Origin: Sterolibacterium sp964437515
GTDB taxonomy: Bacteria > Pseudomonadota > Gammaproteobacteria > Burkholderiales > Rhodocyclaceae
Length of the DNA stretch: 33,399 nt
Reading direction: 5' to 3'
NCBI GenBank assembly: GCA_964437515.1
Contig: CAYTHB010000029.1
Coordinates: 1-33,399 of the forward strand
In this document: piece after piece, positions 24,742 to 31,527 of the stretch
Layout: each line of letters begins with the position of its first letter
How positions within the stretch are numbered: the first letter of the stretch is position 1
Program-made: the position numbers and the translations under genes
Notes under the pieces: generated by a model
Told to the model about the DNA's origin: nothing
What the model saw: the letters and a program-made list of their open reading frames with translations, nothing else
The model's database searches: none

Positions 24742-25956
24742 ATGAACTTGCCATCGAGCACGAACGAAGCCGTTGCTCGTGCGGCTGCCCTACGCCCAGC
24801 TCTGCTCGAACGTGCTGCCATGACGGAAGAGTTGCGACGGCTCCCCGGTGAAACGCTTGTGAATTTGCATGAGGCGGGTTTGTTCCGCCTGCTTCAGCCT
24901 GCCACGGTGGGCGGTGCGGAATTGCCCTTGCAGGCCTTGGTGGAAGTGAGTGCCGAGCTTGCGCGTTCCTGTGCCTCGACCGCGTGGGTGCTGGCGAATC
25001 TGGCGAGTCATCACTGGATGCTGGGTATGTGGCCGCAGGAGGCACAACAGGCGGTGTGGGGTGCTCAGGGCGAACGGGCGCATGAATTGATCGGTGCTTC
25101 GCTGATTTTTCCTGCGGGGCGTGCCGTGCCGTGTGCAGAAGGCTATCGGCTCAATGGCTGCTGGGGCTTCGCCAGTGGCATCAATGACTGTAGCTGGGTC
25201 ATGCTGGGCGCGATCGTTGCGGGCGAAAATCAAGTTGAGGAAGCGGGCGAGTACCGTCTGTTTCTTTTGCCGCGTGGCGAATACGCAGTGCGCGATACCT
25301 GGCAGGCAGCGGGCTTGTGTGGTACGGGTAGCAATGAGGTGACGGCTCATGATGTCGTGATTCCAAGCCATCGTAGCTTGCCACTCACCGCGACCCGAGG
25401 CGGTATTGGTGTGTTGCAATCTCATGCAGTTTCAACACCCCCGGCCACCTTGTATCGTATGCCTTTGCTCCCCACGTTTGGCTACATGATTGCCGGTGTG
25501 GTGCTGGGCACTGCTCAAGGTGCGCTGGACTTGTTCATGATCGACAATCGCGACCGTCTTGCTTCGTATTCAGGCCGGATGCTGCTGGATTATCCGACCG
25601 TCCATGTTCGCGTGGCCGAAGCCGCAGCCAGTATCGATGCGGCGCGGCGCATCATCATGGGCAATTGTGCCGACATCATGGCCAGTGCAGAATCTGGAGG
25701 CGCGCCCGACTTGCTGGAAAAAATGCGCCTGCGGCGCGATGCCGCCTTTGCCGCGCAACTCTGTCGGCGCGCAGTCGATGTACTGTTCGATGCCTGTGGC
25801 GGCGCGGCTTTGTACCTGTCGCATCCGGCGCAACGTTCCTTACGCGACATCCGCGCCGCCTGCGCGCACATCACCCTCAACTGGGATGCCGCGGCTTCGC
25901 TGTATGGTCGCGTCGCCGTCGGCCATGGTGCGGATTTGCCGCCCTATGAACGCTGA
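24742..25956 (+). CDS. Class D flavin-dependent monooxygenase (HsaA/HpaC2-like, acyl-CoA dehydrogenase fold)
   Basis: Oxygenase component of a two-component flavin monooxygenase. It uses reduced flavin supplied by the reductase encoded next. The fold is that of acyl-CoA dehydrogenases: an N-terminal helical part (LVNLHEAGLFRLLQPATVGGAELPL), a middle beta domain (LNGCWGFASGINDCSWVMLGA, WQAAGLCGTGSNEVTAHDVVIP), and a C-terminal helical bundle (FGYMIAGVVLGTAQGALDLF to SLRDIRAACAHITLNWDAA). These patterns are those of the HsaA/p-hydroxyphenylacetate hydroxylase C2/pigment hydroxylase group. The frame is open from TTG-24655, but ATG-24742 (MNLPSSTNEAVARA, 404 aa) fits family length better. Substrate is unknown, possibly a phenol. 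Confidence 0.8.
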   Translation: MNLPSSTNEAVARAAALRPALLERAAMTEELRRLPGETLVNLHEAGLFRLLQPATVGGAELPLQALVEVSAELARSCASTAWVLANLASHHWMLGMWPQEAQQAVWGAQGERAHELIGASLIFPAGRAVPCAEGYRLNGCWGFASGINDCSWVMLGAIVAGENQVEEAGEYRLFLLPRGEYAVRDTWQAAGLCGTGSNEVTAHDVVIPSHRSLPLTATRGGIGVLQSHAVSTPPATLYRMPLLPTFGYMIAGVVLGTAQGALDLFMIDNRDRLASYSGRMLLDYPTVHVRVAEAAASIDAARRIIMGNCADIMASAESGGAPDLLEKMRLRRDAAFAAQLCRRAVDVLFDACGGAALYLSHPAQRSLRDIRAACAHITLNWDAAASLYGRVAVGHGADLPPYER

Positions 25957-25960
25957 CCGC

Positions 25961-25988
25961 TGAACATTGAACATTGAACGTTGAACGA
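25961..25988. repeat. Four 7-bp tandem repeats at the flavin reductase start
   Basis: TGAACAT, TGAACAT, TGAACGT, TGAACGA run without gaps from 25961 to 25988, the last base being the A of the reductase ATG. They fill the place where a Shine-Dalgarno site would lie, and no good AGGAG is seen. A change in copy number would alter initiation spacing. Confidence 0.7.
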
Positions 25989-26497
25989 TGAGTGACGAAC
26001 AGAAAATCACCACGCCCAAGGACACACGCGCCTTGCGTAACGCCCTTGGCTGCTATGCCACAGGCATTGCTGTGATTACGGCGCAGGGCAGCGACGGCTC
26101 GTTGGCAGGTGTCACAGTGAATTCCTTCGCATCGGTCTCGCTCGAACCGCCCTTGGTGTTGTGGAGTCTGTCGCTGTACTCCCCCTCGCTGGCGGCATTT
26201 CAGCACTGCCATCACTACGCCATCAATATTCTGGCGGCCGACCAGATCGAACATTCACAGCGTTTTTCGCGTCCTGCCGATGCAAGCGGCAGCAAGTTTA
26301 CCGGGCTTGAGTTTGACACCAGTCCGAGCGGTGCGCCACTCTTGCGCGATGCCTGCGCGTGGTTCGAGTGCCGCAATGAAACGCGCCATCCGGGCGGCGA
26401 TCACCTGATTTTCATTGGTTTAGTCGAAGCCTTTCAGCGCACTGACCGCGCCCCGCTGCTGTATCACGCGGGACAGTACCGCACCCTGCAACCTTGA
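25988..26497 (+). CDS. Flavin reductase domain protein (partner of the monooxygenase)
   Basis: A 169-aa flavin:NAD(P)H reductase of the HsaB/HpaC type, which supplies FMNH2 or FADH2 to the oxygenase upstream. The family pattern is visible: LRNALGCYATGIAVITAQG, AGVTVNSFASVSLEPPLVLW (flavin-binding loop), YAINILAADQ, and GDHLIFIGLVEAF near the end. ATG-25988 (MSDEQKITTPKDTRALR) is the start. It is 31 bp after the monooxygenase stop and 11 bp before the SDR gene, so the three are probably cotranscribed. Confidence 0.88.
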   Translation: MSDEQKITTPKDTRALRNALGCYATGIAVITAQGSDGSLAGVTVNSFASVSLEPPLVLWSLSLYSPSLAAFQHCHHYAINILAADQIEHSQRFSRPADASGSKFTGLEFDTSPSGAPLLRDACAWFECRNETRHPGGDHLIFIGLVEAFQRTDRAPLLYHAGQYRTLQP

Positions 26498-26508
26498 ATG
26501 GAATCCCC

Positions 26509-27279
26509 ATGAGCCTGCTCGAACAGTTCTCCCTGAAAAACAAGGTGGCGATCATCAGCGGCGCGGGGCGTGGCATCGGCCGGGCGATTGCGCTGACTTA
26601 CGCCGAAGCAGGCGCGCATGTAGTGTGCGCCTCGCGCACGCAAGGCGAAGTCGATACGGTTGCCGTGAACGCACGCCAGCATGGTGTGGAAGCCATCGGC
26701 GTGGCTTGTGATGTGCTGGACGAAACTCAGCTCGATGCGCTGGTAGCGCAGACCCTGGAAAAATTTGGTCGGCTGGATCTGCTGGTTAATAACGCCGGTG
26801 GTTCAGGGCCAAACGATCCGCTGAAAACCAGCAGCCGCGCGTTTGATCGCGTCTATCATTTCAACGTCACCACGGCGTTTGCCCTTACGACGCGCTGCGC
26901 GCCGCATCTACGCGAGCAGCACGGGGCGATCATCAATATCAGCTCATCGGCAGCGCGTTATGCCCAAAAAAACTTCAGCGCCTATGGCGCGGCCAAGGCG
27001 GCAATGAACCAGATGACGCGCTTGCTGGCGGCCGATTTCGCGCCGCACATCCGCGTCAACGCCATCGCCCCGGGTGCGATCTACACCGAAGCCCTCGCCC
27101 CCTGGCTGGATGAGGCCGCAACCGAAAAAATGCTCGCCCGCACCCCCATGCAAGCCATGGGGCAACCTGAGGATATTGCGGCTGCCGCGCTCTATCTGGC
27201 CGCCCCCGCTTCCCGCTGGGTGACTGGAAAAATACTCGAAGTGGATGGCGGGGCAGAATCCAGCACCTGGCCGTTTTGA
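26509..27279 (+). CDS. Short-chain dehydrogenase/reductase
   Basis: NAD(P)-dependent SDR of 256 aa. It has the cofactor motif SGAGRGIGRA (about 17-26), the NNAGG motif (about 94-98), a serine cluster SSS at 145-147 with Tyr159 and Lys163 forming YGAAK, and the C-terminal LAAPASRWVTGKILEVDGGA. It matches classical FabG-like SDRs. TTG-26494 would add MNGIP; ATG-26509 after GGAATCCCC is preferred. Location with the two-component monooxygenase suggests it acts on the same pathway, perhaps oxidising an alcohol or reducing a ketone; this is inference. Confidence 0.88.
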   Translation: MSLLEQFSLKNKVAIISGAGRGIGRAIALTYAEAGAHVVCASRTQGEVDTVAVNARQHGVEAIGVACDVLDETQLDALVAQTLEKFGRLDLLVNNAGGSGPNDPLKTSSRAFDRVYHFNVTTAFALTTRCAPHLREQHGAIINISSSAARYAQKNFSAYGAAKAAMNQMTRLLAADFAPHIRVNAIAPGAIYTEALAPWLDEAATEKMLARTPMQAMGQPEDIAAAALYLAAPASRWVTGKILEVDGGAESSTWPF

Positions 27280-27288
27280 AAGCATCTC

Positions 27289-28932
27289 ATGCTGCGTCTG
27301 ACCGAAATCAAGCTCCCCATAGAACAGGCCGATCAGCCAGATGCCTTGCTGCGTGCAGCGATCGTGCAACGTCTGGAAATTGCCGCAGACGAACTGGCCA
27401 GCTACAGCATCTACCGACGGGGCTATGATGCGCGCAAGTCCTCGGCGATTTTCATGATCTACACGCTGGATGTGACGCTGGCAGCGGACGTAGATGAAGC
27501 GGCCGTGTTGCGTCGTAGGCAATCCCATCATGTCACGCAAACACCGGACATGCGCTATCGCTTTGTCGCACATGCGCCCGAAGGCGAACTGGAAGAACGT
27601 CCGCTGGTGGTCGGCATGGGGCCGTGTGGCCTGTTTGCCGGGCTGTTGCTGGCACAGATGGGCTTGCGCCCGATCATCCTCGAACGCGGCAAGGCGGTGC
27701 GCGAGCGCACGCAGGATACTTGGGGGCTATGGCGCAAGCGTGTGCTCAACCCGGAATCCAATGTGCAGTTTGGCGAAGGTGGCGCGGGGACTTTTTCGGA
27801 TGGCAAGCTCTACAGCCAGGTCAAAGACCCGCAACACCATGGCCGCAAGGTGCTGGAAGAATTCGTCAAGGCTGGCGCGCCTGAAGAGATTCTCTATGTG
27901 AGCAAGCCGCACATCGGCACGTTCAAATTGGTCAGCATGATCGAGCGCATGCGCGCTGAAATTGAAGAACTGGGCGGCGAAATCCGCTTTCAGCAGCGCG
28001 TGGATGATCTGCTGATTGAGACGACGAACCATGGCGAACGGCAGTTGCAAGGCGTGCGCCTGCAGGATGGCAGCGTGCTCAACTCGCGCCATCTGGTGCT
28101 GGCAGTCGGCCACAGCGCGCGCGATACCTTCGCCATGTTGCATCAGCGCGGCGTGTTCATGGAGGCCAAAGCCTTTTCCATCGGCGTGCGCATCGAACAT
28201 CCGCAATCACTGATCGACCGCGCGCGCTTCGGCAAATATGCCGGGCATCCTCTGCTCGGTGCAGCGGATTACAAACTGGTGCATCACTGCGAAAATGGCC
28301 GCTCGGCGTACAGCTTCTGCATGTGCCCAGGCGGTACAGTAGTCGCGGCGACTTCCGAAGAAGGCCGCGTGGTCACCAACGGCATGAGCCAGTATTCGCG
28401 CAACGAGCGCAACGCCAACAGTGCCATCGTGGTGAATGTCACCCCCGAAGATTTCCCCGGCGATGCACGGCAAAACCCCTTGCTGGGCATTGATTTTCAA
28501 CGCCACTGGGAAAGCCGCGCCTTCATCGCGGGCGGCAGCGACTATTCCGCACCGGCGCAGCGCGTCGGCGACTTTCTGGCAGGGCGTGCATCCACCACCT
28601 TGGGCGAAGTCCAGCCTTCCTATACGCCCGGAGTGCATCCCACTGATCTGGCGGCCTGTTTGCCGGATTATGTGGTGACTGCCTTGCGTGAAGCCCTGCC
28701 CGCCTTCAACCGGCAGATACGCGGCTTCGCTTTGGAGGATGCTCTCATGACCGGCGTGGAAACCCGCACCTCCTCGCCACTACGCATCCAGCGCGGAGCT
28801 GATTTCGTCAGCATCAACACCCGTGGCCTGTATCCATCAGGCGAAGGTGCGGGCTATGCCGGTGGAATTTTCTCGGCAGCCATCGACGGCATCAAGGTCG
28901 CCGAGGCAGTGGCACTCGATCTGCTCGGTTAA
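27289..28932 (+). CDS. FAD-dependent dehydrogenase, COG2509 type
   Basis: A 547-aa predicted NAD(P)/FAD-dependent oxidoreductase. An N-terminal domain of about 90 residues (MLRLTEIKLPIEQ, IYRRGYDARKSSAIFMIYTLDV) precedes a Rossmann FAD motif VVGMGPCGLFAGLLLAQMG (about 107-125). Further family segments are NVQFGEGGAGTFSDGKLYSQVKD, FSIGVRIEHPQSLIDRARFG, FCMCPGGTVVAATSEEG and the C-terminal GLYPSGEGAGYAGGIFSAAIDG. This is a widespread but poorly characterised family; the electron donor and acceptor are unknown. It follows the SDR by 9 bp. Homology to HsdR on the opposite strand continues up to or slightly into its last codons. Confidence 0.9.
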   Translation: MLRLTEIKLPIEQADQPDALLRAAIVQRLEIAADELASYSIYRRGYDARKSSAIFMIYTLDVTLAADVDEAAVLRRRQSHHVTQTPDMRYRFVAHAPEGELEERPLVVGMGPCGLFAGLLLAQMGLRPIILERGKAVRERTQDTWGLWRKRVLNPESNVQFGEGGAGTFSDGKLYSQVKDPQHHGRKVLEEFVKAGAPEEILYVSKPHIGTFKLVSMIERMRAEIEELGGEIRFQQRVDDLLIETTNHGERQLQGVRLQDGSVLNSRHLVLAVGHSARDTFAMLHQRGVFMEAKAFSIGVRIEHPQSLIDRARFGKYAGHPLLGAADYKLVHHCENGRSAYSFCMCPGGTVVAATSEEGRVVTNGMSQYSRNERNANSAIVVNVTPEDFPGDARQNPLLGIDFQRHWESRAFIAGGSDYSAPAQRVGDFLAGRASTTLGEVQPSYTPGVHPTDLAACLPDYVVTALREALPAFNRQIRGFALEDALMTGVETRTSSPLRIQRGADFVSINTRGLYPSGEGAGYAGGIFSAAIDGIKVAEAVALDLLG

Positions 28933-29109
28933 GTTGGCTAACAGCTTTTCTGGCGTATTGATGCCGGCCAAAAACGCATCGCCCTGATTTTGCAAATCCG
29001 CAATGAATTCGCACTCCAGTGCATCTTCACTCTGCTAGCTCTCGGCCGCTTTCCAATCGGGATTGTGTCTATCCAGAACGATGAATTGCTTCGATTCGGC
29101 AATGGTTTT
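28918..29109 (-). pseudogene. hsdR: hsdR remnant, N-terminal fragment (type I restriction nuclease, EcoR124I-like)
   Basis: Read on the minus strand from 29109, the frame gives KTIAESKQFIVLDR..., then an in-frame TAG, then SEDALECEFIADLQNQG..., and finally TPEKLLANLTEQ. From memory of the EcoR124I HsdR N-terminus this follows the same order: TIAESNNFIVLD, QSESDLERELIQDLRNQG, and AMLANVREQLQ. Only about 60 of roughly 1000 residues remain. Damage seen: no start codon (an in-frame TAA lies at 29112-29110, in the repeat), the internal TAG, and truncation where the frame meets the end of the FAD dehydrogenase gene. The position downstream of hsdS fits the M-S-R order of that family. Confidence 0.82.
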
Positions 29110-29266
29110 TTAACGTGAAATACAAAAATCAGAGTCGGGTTGAAGCTTCGAGCGTAGCGAGCAAACCAGTAGCCGCCCCTTGAGGGGCGGATGGGTGGGG
29201 TGGGTGTCTCGGGTAATGTTTGTCTCATCCTCTGTGGGTGGATGACGGCTACCATATACGTTAGTC
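29110..29266. repeat. Dispersed repeat, copy B (about 157 bp)
   Basis: Second copy of the element at 1262-1486. It has the same left end (TTAACGTGAAATAC), the same AGAGTCGGGTTGAAG, TTCGAGCGTAGCGAG, AGTAGCCGCCCCTTGAGG and GGATGGGTGGGGTGGG blocks, and ends CGTTAG at about 29264. The hairpin insert of copy A is absent. It lies between the stop of the first Bro-N gene and the hsdR remnant, and its left edge coincides with the loss of the hsdR start. Open frames across it have no family resemblance. Confidence 0.75.
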
Positions 29267-29268
29267 AG

Positions 29269-30111
29269 TCATTCCAAGGCATCCTTCTTCAGCTTCAACA
29301 GGCGTTTGGCATTCTGCGCTGTCACCACCGATTGCCCGGTTTCAGCTTCCAATTTCAGGCGGGCTTCTTTGGCCACGCCACCGCCGCGCTGGGCGACATC
29401 CTCGTGCTCCGGGAACGATTGCGGATTGCTGACCTCGGAAATTTCTTTGGTGGACAGTTCCGCCAACATGTTCAGCACCAGCTCTTTGTTGGTCATGTTG
29501 TCGCGCAGGCTTTCTTTTCTCAGCCCCTTGAGCTGCTTGTATTCTTTCGCCGTTTTACCCGCCCAGGTCTGGTAGATGATGTCGGTCAAACTGGCAAATT
29601 GCTGGCCTTCTTGCAGGCCGTGTTTTTTCCATTCGTCGGTCAGCTCCTTGCGAATCTCGATGCTTTTCAGGCGCTGGTTGATCCAGTTATCCGAGTAGCC
29701 CAGGCGCTTGTAATCGCGCATGGCCTGCTCGATGGACAGCTCCGGGTCTTGCATGTGGTCCAGCCGTTCGCTGCCCACCTGAGCCAGCCAGAGCTTGAAG
29801 GGTTCAGCGCGTTTGGAGGGGATGGACTGGATGAGGCGTAGCAGTTGCTCGGTGTCGAGTACATCTGTTTTGTAACGCTTGCCATCCGCCGCGACCAATT
29901 TCAGTTGGTTAGTCTCACTAACCAACTGACTGCCTTCAGCAATGAGCTTGTTTTTTAGCCACTTCCAGTAATTTCTGACTTTTTTGTAGTCAGCTTGGTC
30001 GGTCAGGACGGCGACAACATCCAGCACCGAAAACCACCACTTTTCGGCGTCCTCATCCCATTCAGTGCGAATCTGTTGGCTTTCAAACAGCTTGACCTTG
30101 TTTTCAGGCAT
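29269..30111 (-). CDS. Bro-N/DinD-like protein, paralogue 1
   Basis: A 280-aa protein I place in the Bro-N (phage antirepressor-type) group, on the pattern of its first 110 residues: LFESQQIRTEWDEDAEKWWF, SVLDVVAVLTDQADYKKVRNYW. Later conserved blocks are LDTEQLLRLIQSIPS, EPFKLWLAQVGSERLD, LGYSDNWINQRLKSIEIRK, LTDEWKKHGL and SLRDNMTNKELVLNMLAE, and it ends in a Lys-rich tail after TGQSVVTAQNAKRLL. It is about 60% identical by eye to the protein encoded at 31524-32378. Related proteins are annotated as antirepressors or DinD-like; biochemical role unknown. It lies 120 bp downstream of hsdS and may need its own promoter. Confidence 0.75.
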   Translation of the reverse strand: MPENKVKLFESQQIRTEWDEDAEKWWFSVLDVVAVLTDQADYKKVRNYWKWLKNKLIAEGSQLVSETNQLKLVAADGKRYKTDVLDTEQLLRLIQSIPSKRAEPFKLWLAQVGSERLDHMQDPELSIEQAMRDYKRLGYSDNWINQRLKSIEIRKELTDEWKKHGLQEGQQFASLTDIIYQTWAGKTAKEYKQLKGLRKESLRDNMTNKELVLNMLAELSTKEISEVSNPQSFPEHEDVAQRGGGVAKEARLKLEAETGQSVVTAQNAKRLLKLKKDALE

Positions 30112-30133
30112 GGGCCATTCCTTGCTATGGTAT

Positions 30134-30200
30134 TGTCACCCTGCGCGAAGTCGCAGGGTCCATGGATGCTGCAACTACGCTTCGCTCCGCGCAGCATGAC
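30134..30200. repeat. Hairpin-rich intergenic repeat, second family
   Basis: TGTCACCCTGCGCG-AAG-TCGCAGGG (left) and GCTTCGCTCCGCGCAGCATGAC (right) form two hairpin-capable arms around GTCCATGGATGCTGC. The pattern resembles the widespread bacterial palindromes of the type GTCATCCTGAGCGAAG. It fills the gap between hsdS and Bro-N paralogue 1. It does not resemble the CCCCTCC elements elsewhere in the window. Confidence 0.55.
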
Positions 30201-30231
30201 GGATGGGCTGCCTTCATGGCAGAACGATGAA

Positions 30232-31527
30232 TCATGCCCATGCTCTTTCCTCAAAGCTGAGCAGCCGGTCGCGGTAGTGTTCGTATTGCTGACGGCGCGC
30301 CTTGATTTCTGCAGGTAGGCCAGAAGAGAGGCCGTTCACCAGCGCGTCGAACTTGTCGAGGATAGTGACGATGCGCTCCTGTTCTTCGAGGGGTGGCACG
30401 GGAACTGGAATTCCGTTCAGGTTGGCTTGATTCAATTTCGGTTGCGCCGCGCCGCTTACGTAAGGACTAAGGTCAATTGAGTTCAAGTAAATTTCAATAA
30501 ATCGTCGCTCGGCATAGGTGTTGAACTGCAATACATGCGCGTGGTTGTTGACCCAGGTCTTGCCGGAAATTGAAAAGGCGATTGGCGTGGAGCGTGCGAG
30601 CAAATTAGCTCCGTCCTCCGATACCAAAAGATAGTCACCATCGAATATGTAGTCACTCACATAGTCAACGATTCCAGAGGCACCGTAATACGGAATGCTC
30701 CCAGCCTCACGCGCAGACTTTGTGACAGGTCGCCGCTTGGAATCTAGGTTGATTGCAATGTCACCCAAGGTCGCCCAGCGTATGACATTCCCCTCCTGTG
30801 GAGGGGTGGCAGGCGTAGCCTGACGGGGTGGTATTTGCGCCTCAAAACCACCCCGCCCTACGGGCACCCCTCCACAGGAGGGGAATTGGAACGTCAACAG
30901 CGCGTCGCGGTAATACTGGTATTGCCGCCGACGCGCCTCCAGCTCCGCCTCCAGCTCCGCCTCCAGCTCCGCCTCCAGCTCCGCCTCCAGCTTCGTGAAA
31001 GTATCGAGCACTTTCACGATTTCGTGTTGCACTTCGAGATGTGGAACGGGGATTTTTATCTTTGCAAGATTATTCGCCGAAACATCAATGACCTTCGTGC
31101 CAGTGGCGTGTTTCTTTTTCAGTGCGAAGAATTCAGAAGTCTGAAAATAATACGCGAGATATTTCGCGTCCTCGTTGTGTTTGATGACGGTTGCATGGCC
31201 TCCGGTGACGATCTGGGATTCACCCAGCCACGCAACAGCCTTGCAAACATCTTCGACGTTCTCACTGGTGTTAGTAATAATCACGTCACCGGGATTAACT
31301 TTTGCCAATTTCTGCGCTGTTTCTGGCGCGACGAAAGAAATCGTTTCTGTCGTCCAAATGCCGTAATAGGTGTAAATCTGGCCGTAATGAATAGCACCAA
31401 CTCCACTATCCGTGAAGTCGGCTTTCGGCATCCCATTGCCGCGCACGAGGTCAGCAATATCGCCAATGGTCTTAAATTCCACCCCGCCCGGACAGTGCTT
31501 GGCGATCAGCTCATCAATCCGGCTCAT
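30232..31527 (-). CDS. hsdS: Type I restriction-modification specificity subunit HsdS
   Basis: DNA-recognition subunit of 431 aa. The two-domain plan is clear: recognition domain 1 (about 15-160, GVEFKTIGDIADLVRGNGM through AKIKIPVPHLEVQHEIV), a central conserved coiled coil (about 165-212), recognition domain 2 (about 249-395, IRWATLGDIAINLDSKRRP through IPVPPLEEQERIV), and a distal helix KARRQQYEHYRDRLLSF matching RRRQYQYYRDALLTF at the centre. Two oddities: LEAE tandem units at about residues 180-198, and a stretch at about 214-247 that is encoded by a REP-like element pair. The start overlaps the Bro-N paralogue 2 stop (ATGA). Both domains look intact, so the protein may be functional. 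Confidence 0.93.
   Translation of the reverse strand: MSRIDELIAKHCPGGVEFKTIGDIADLVRGNGMPKADFTDSGVGAIHYGQIYTYYGIWTTETISFVAPETAQKLAKVNPGDVIITNTSENVEDVCKAVAWLGESQIVTGGHATVIKHNEDAKYLAYYFQTSEFFALKKKHATGTKVIDVSANNLAKIKIPVPHLEVQHEIVKVLDTFTKLEAELEAELEAELEAELEARRRQYQYYRDALLTFQFPSCGGVPVGRGGFEAQIPPRQATPATPPQEGNVIRWATLGDIAINLDSKRRPVTKSAREAGSIPYYGASGIVDYVSDYIFDGDYLLVSEDGANLLARSTPIAFSISGKTWVNNHAHVLQFNTYAERRFIEIYLNSIDLSPYVSGAAQPKLNQANLNGIPVPVPPLEEQERIVTILDKFDALVNGLSSGLPAEIKARRQQYEHYRDRLLSFEERAWA
30787..30886. repeat. Inverted REP-like pair inside hsdS
   Basis: It reads ATTCCCCTCC-TGT-GGAGGGG-TGG, inner hairpin AGGC-GTA-GCCT, GGGGTGGT, 14 bases, then ACCACCCC, inner hairpin GCCC-TAC-GGGC and CCCCTCC-ACA-GGAGGGG-AAT. 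The two elements are the same family as those at 1581-1626 and 1814-1857. The whole 100 bp is translated in frame as part of HsdS. Confidence 0.85.
30936..30995. repeat. 12-bp tandem repeat in hsdS (LEAE units)
   Basis: Four perfect copies of CCTCCAGCTCCG run from 30936 to 30983, and a fifth at 30984-30995 differs by one base. On the coding strand each adds four residues (LEAE). Change of copy number keeps the frame and alters the spacing between the recognition domains. Confidence 0.9.

Noticed and set aside
28938..29255. 105-aa minus-strand open frame
   Set aside because: It spans repeat copy B and the hsdR remnant in a different frame from the HsdR homology; no coding features of its own.
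30936..30995. CRISPR-like array
   Set aside because: The 12-bp units are contiguous with no spacers and are translated in frame within HsdS.
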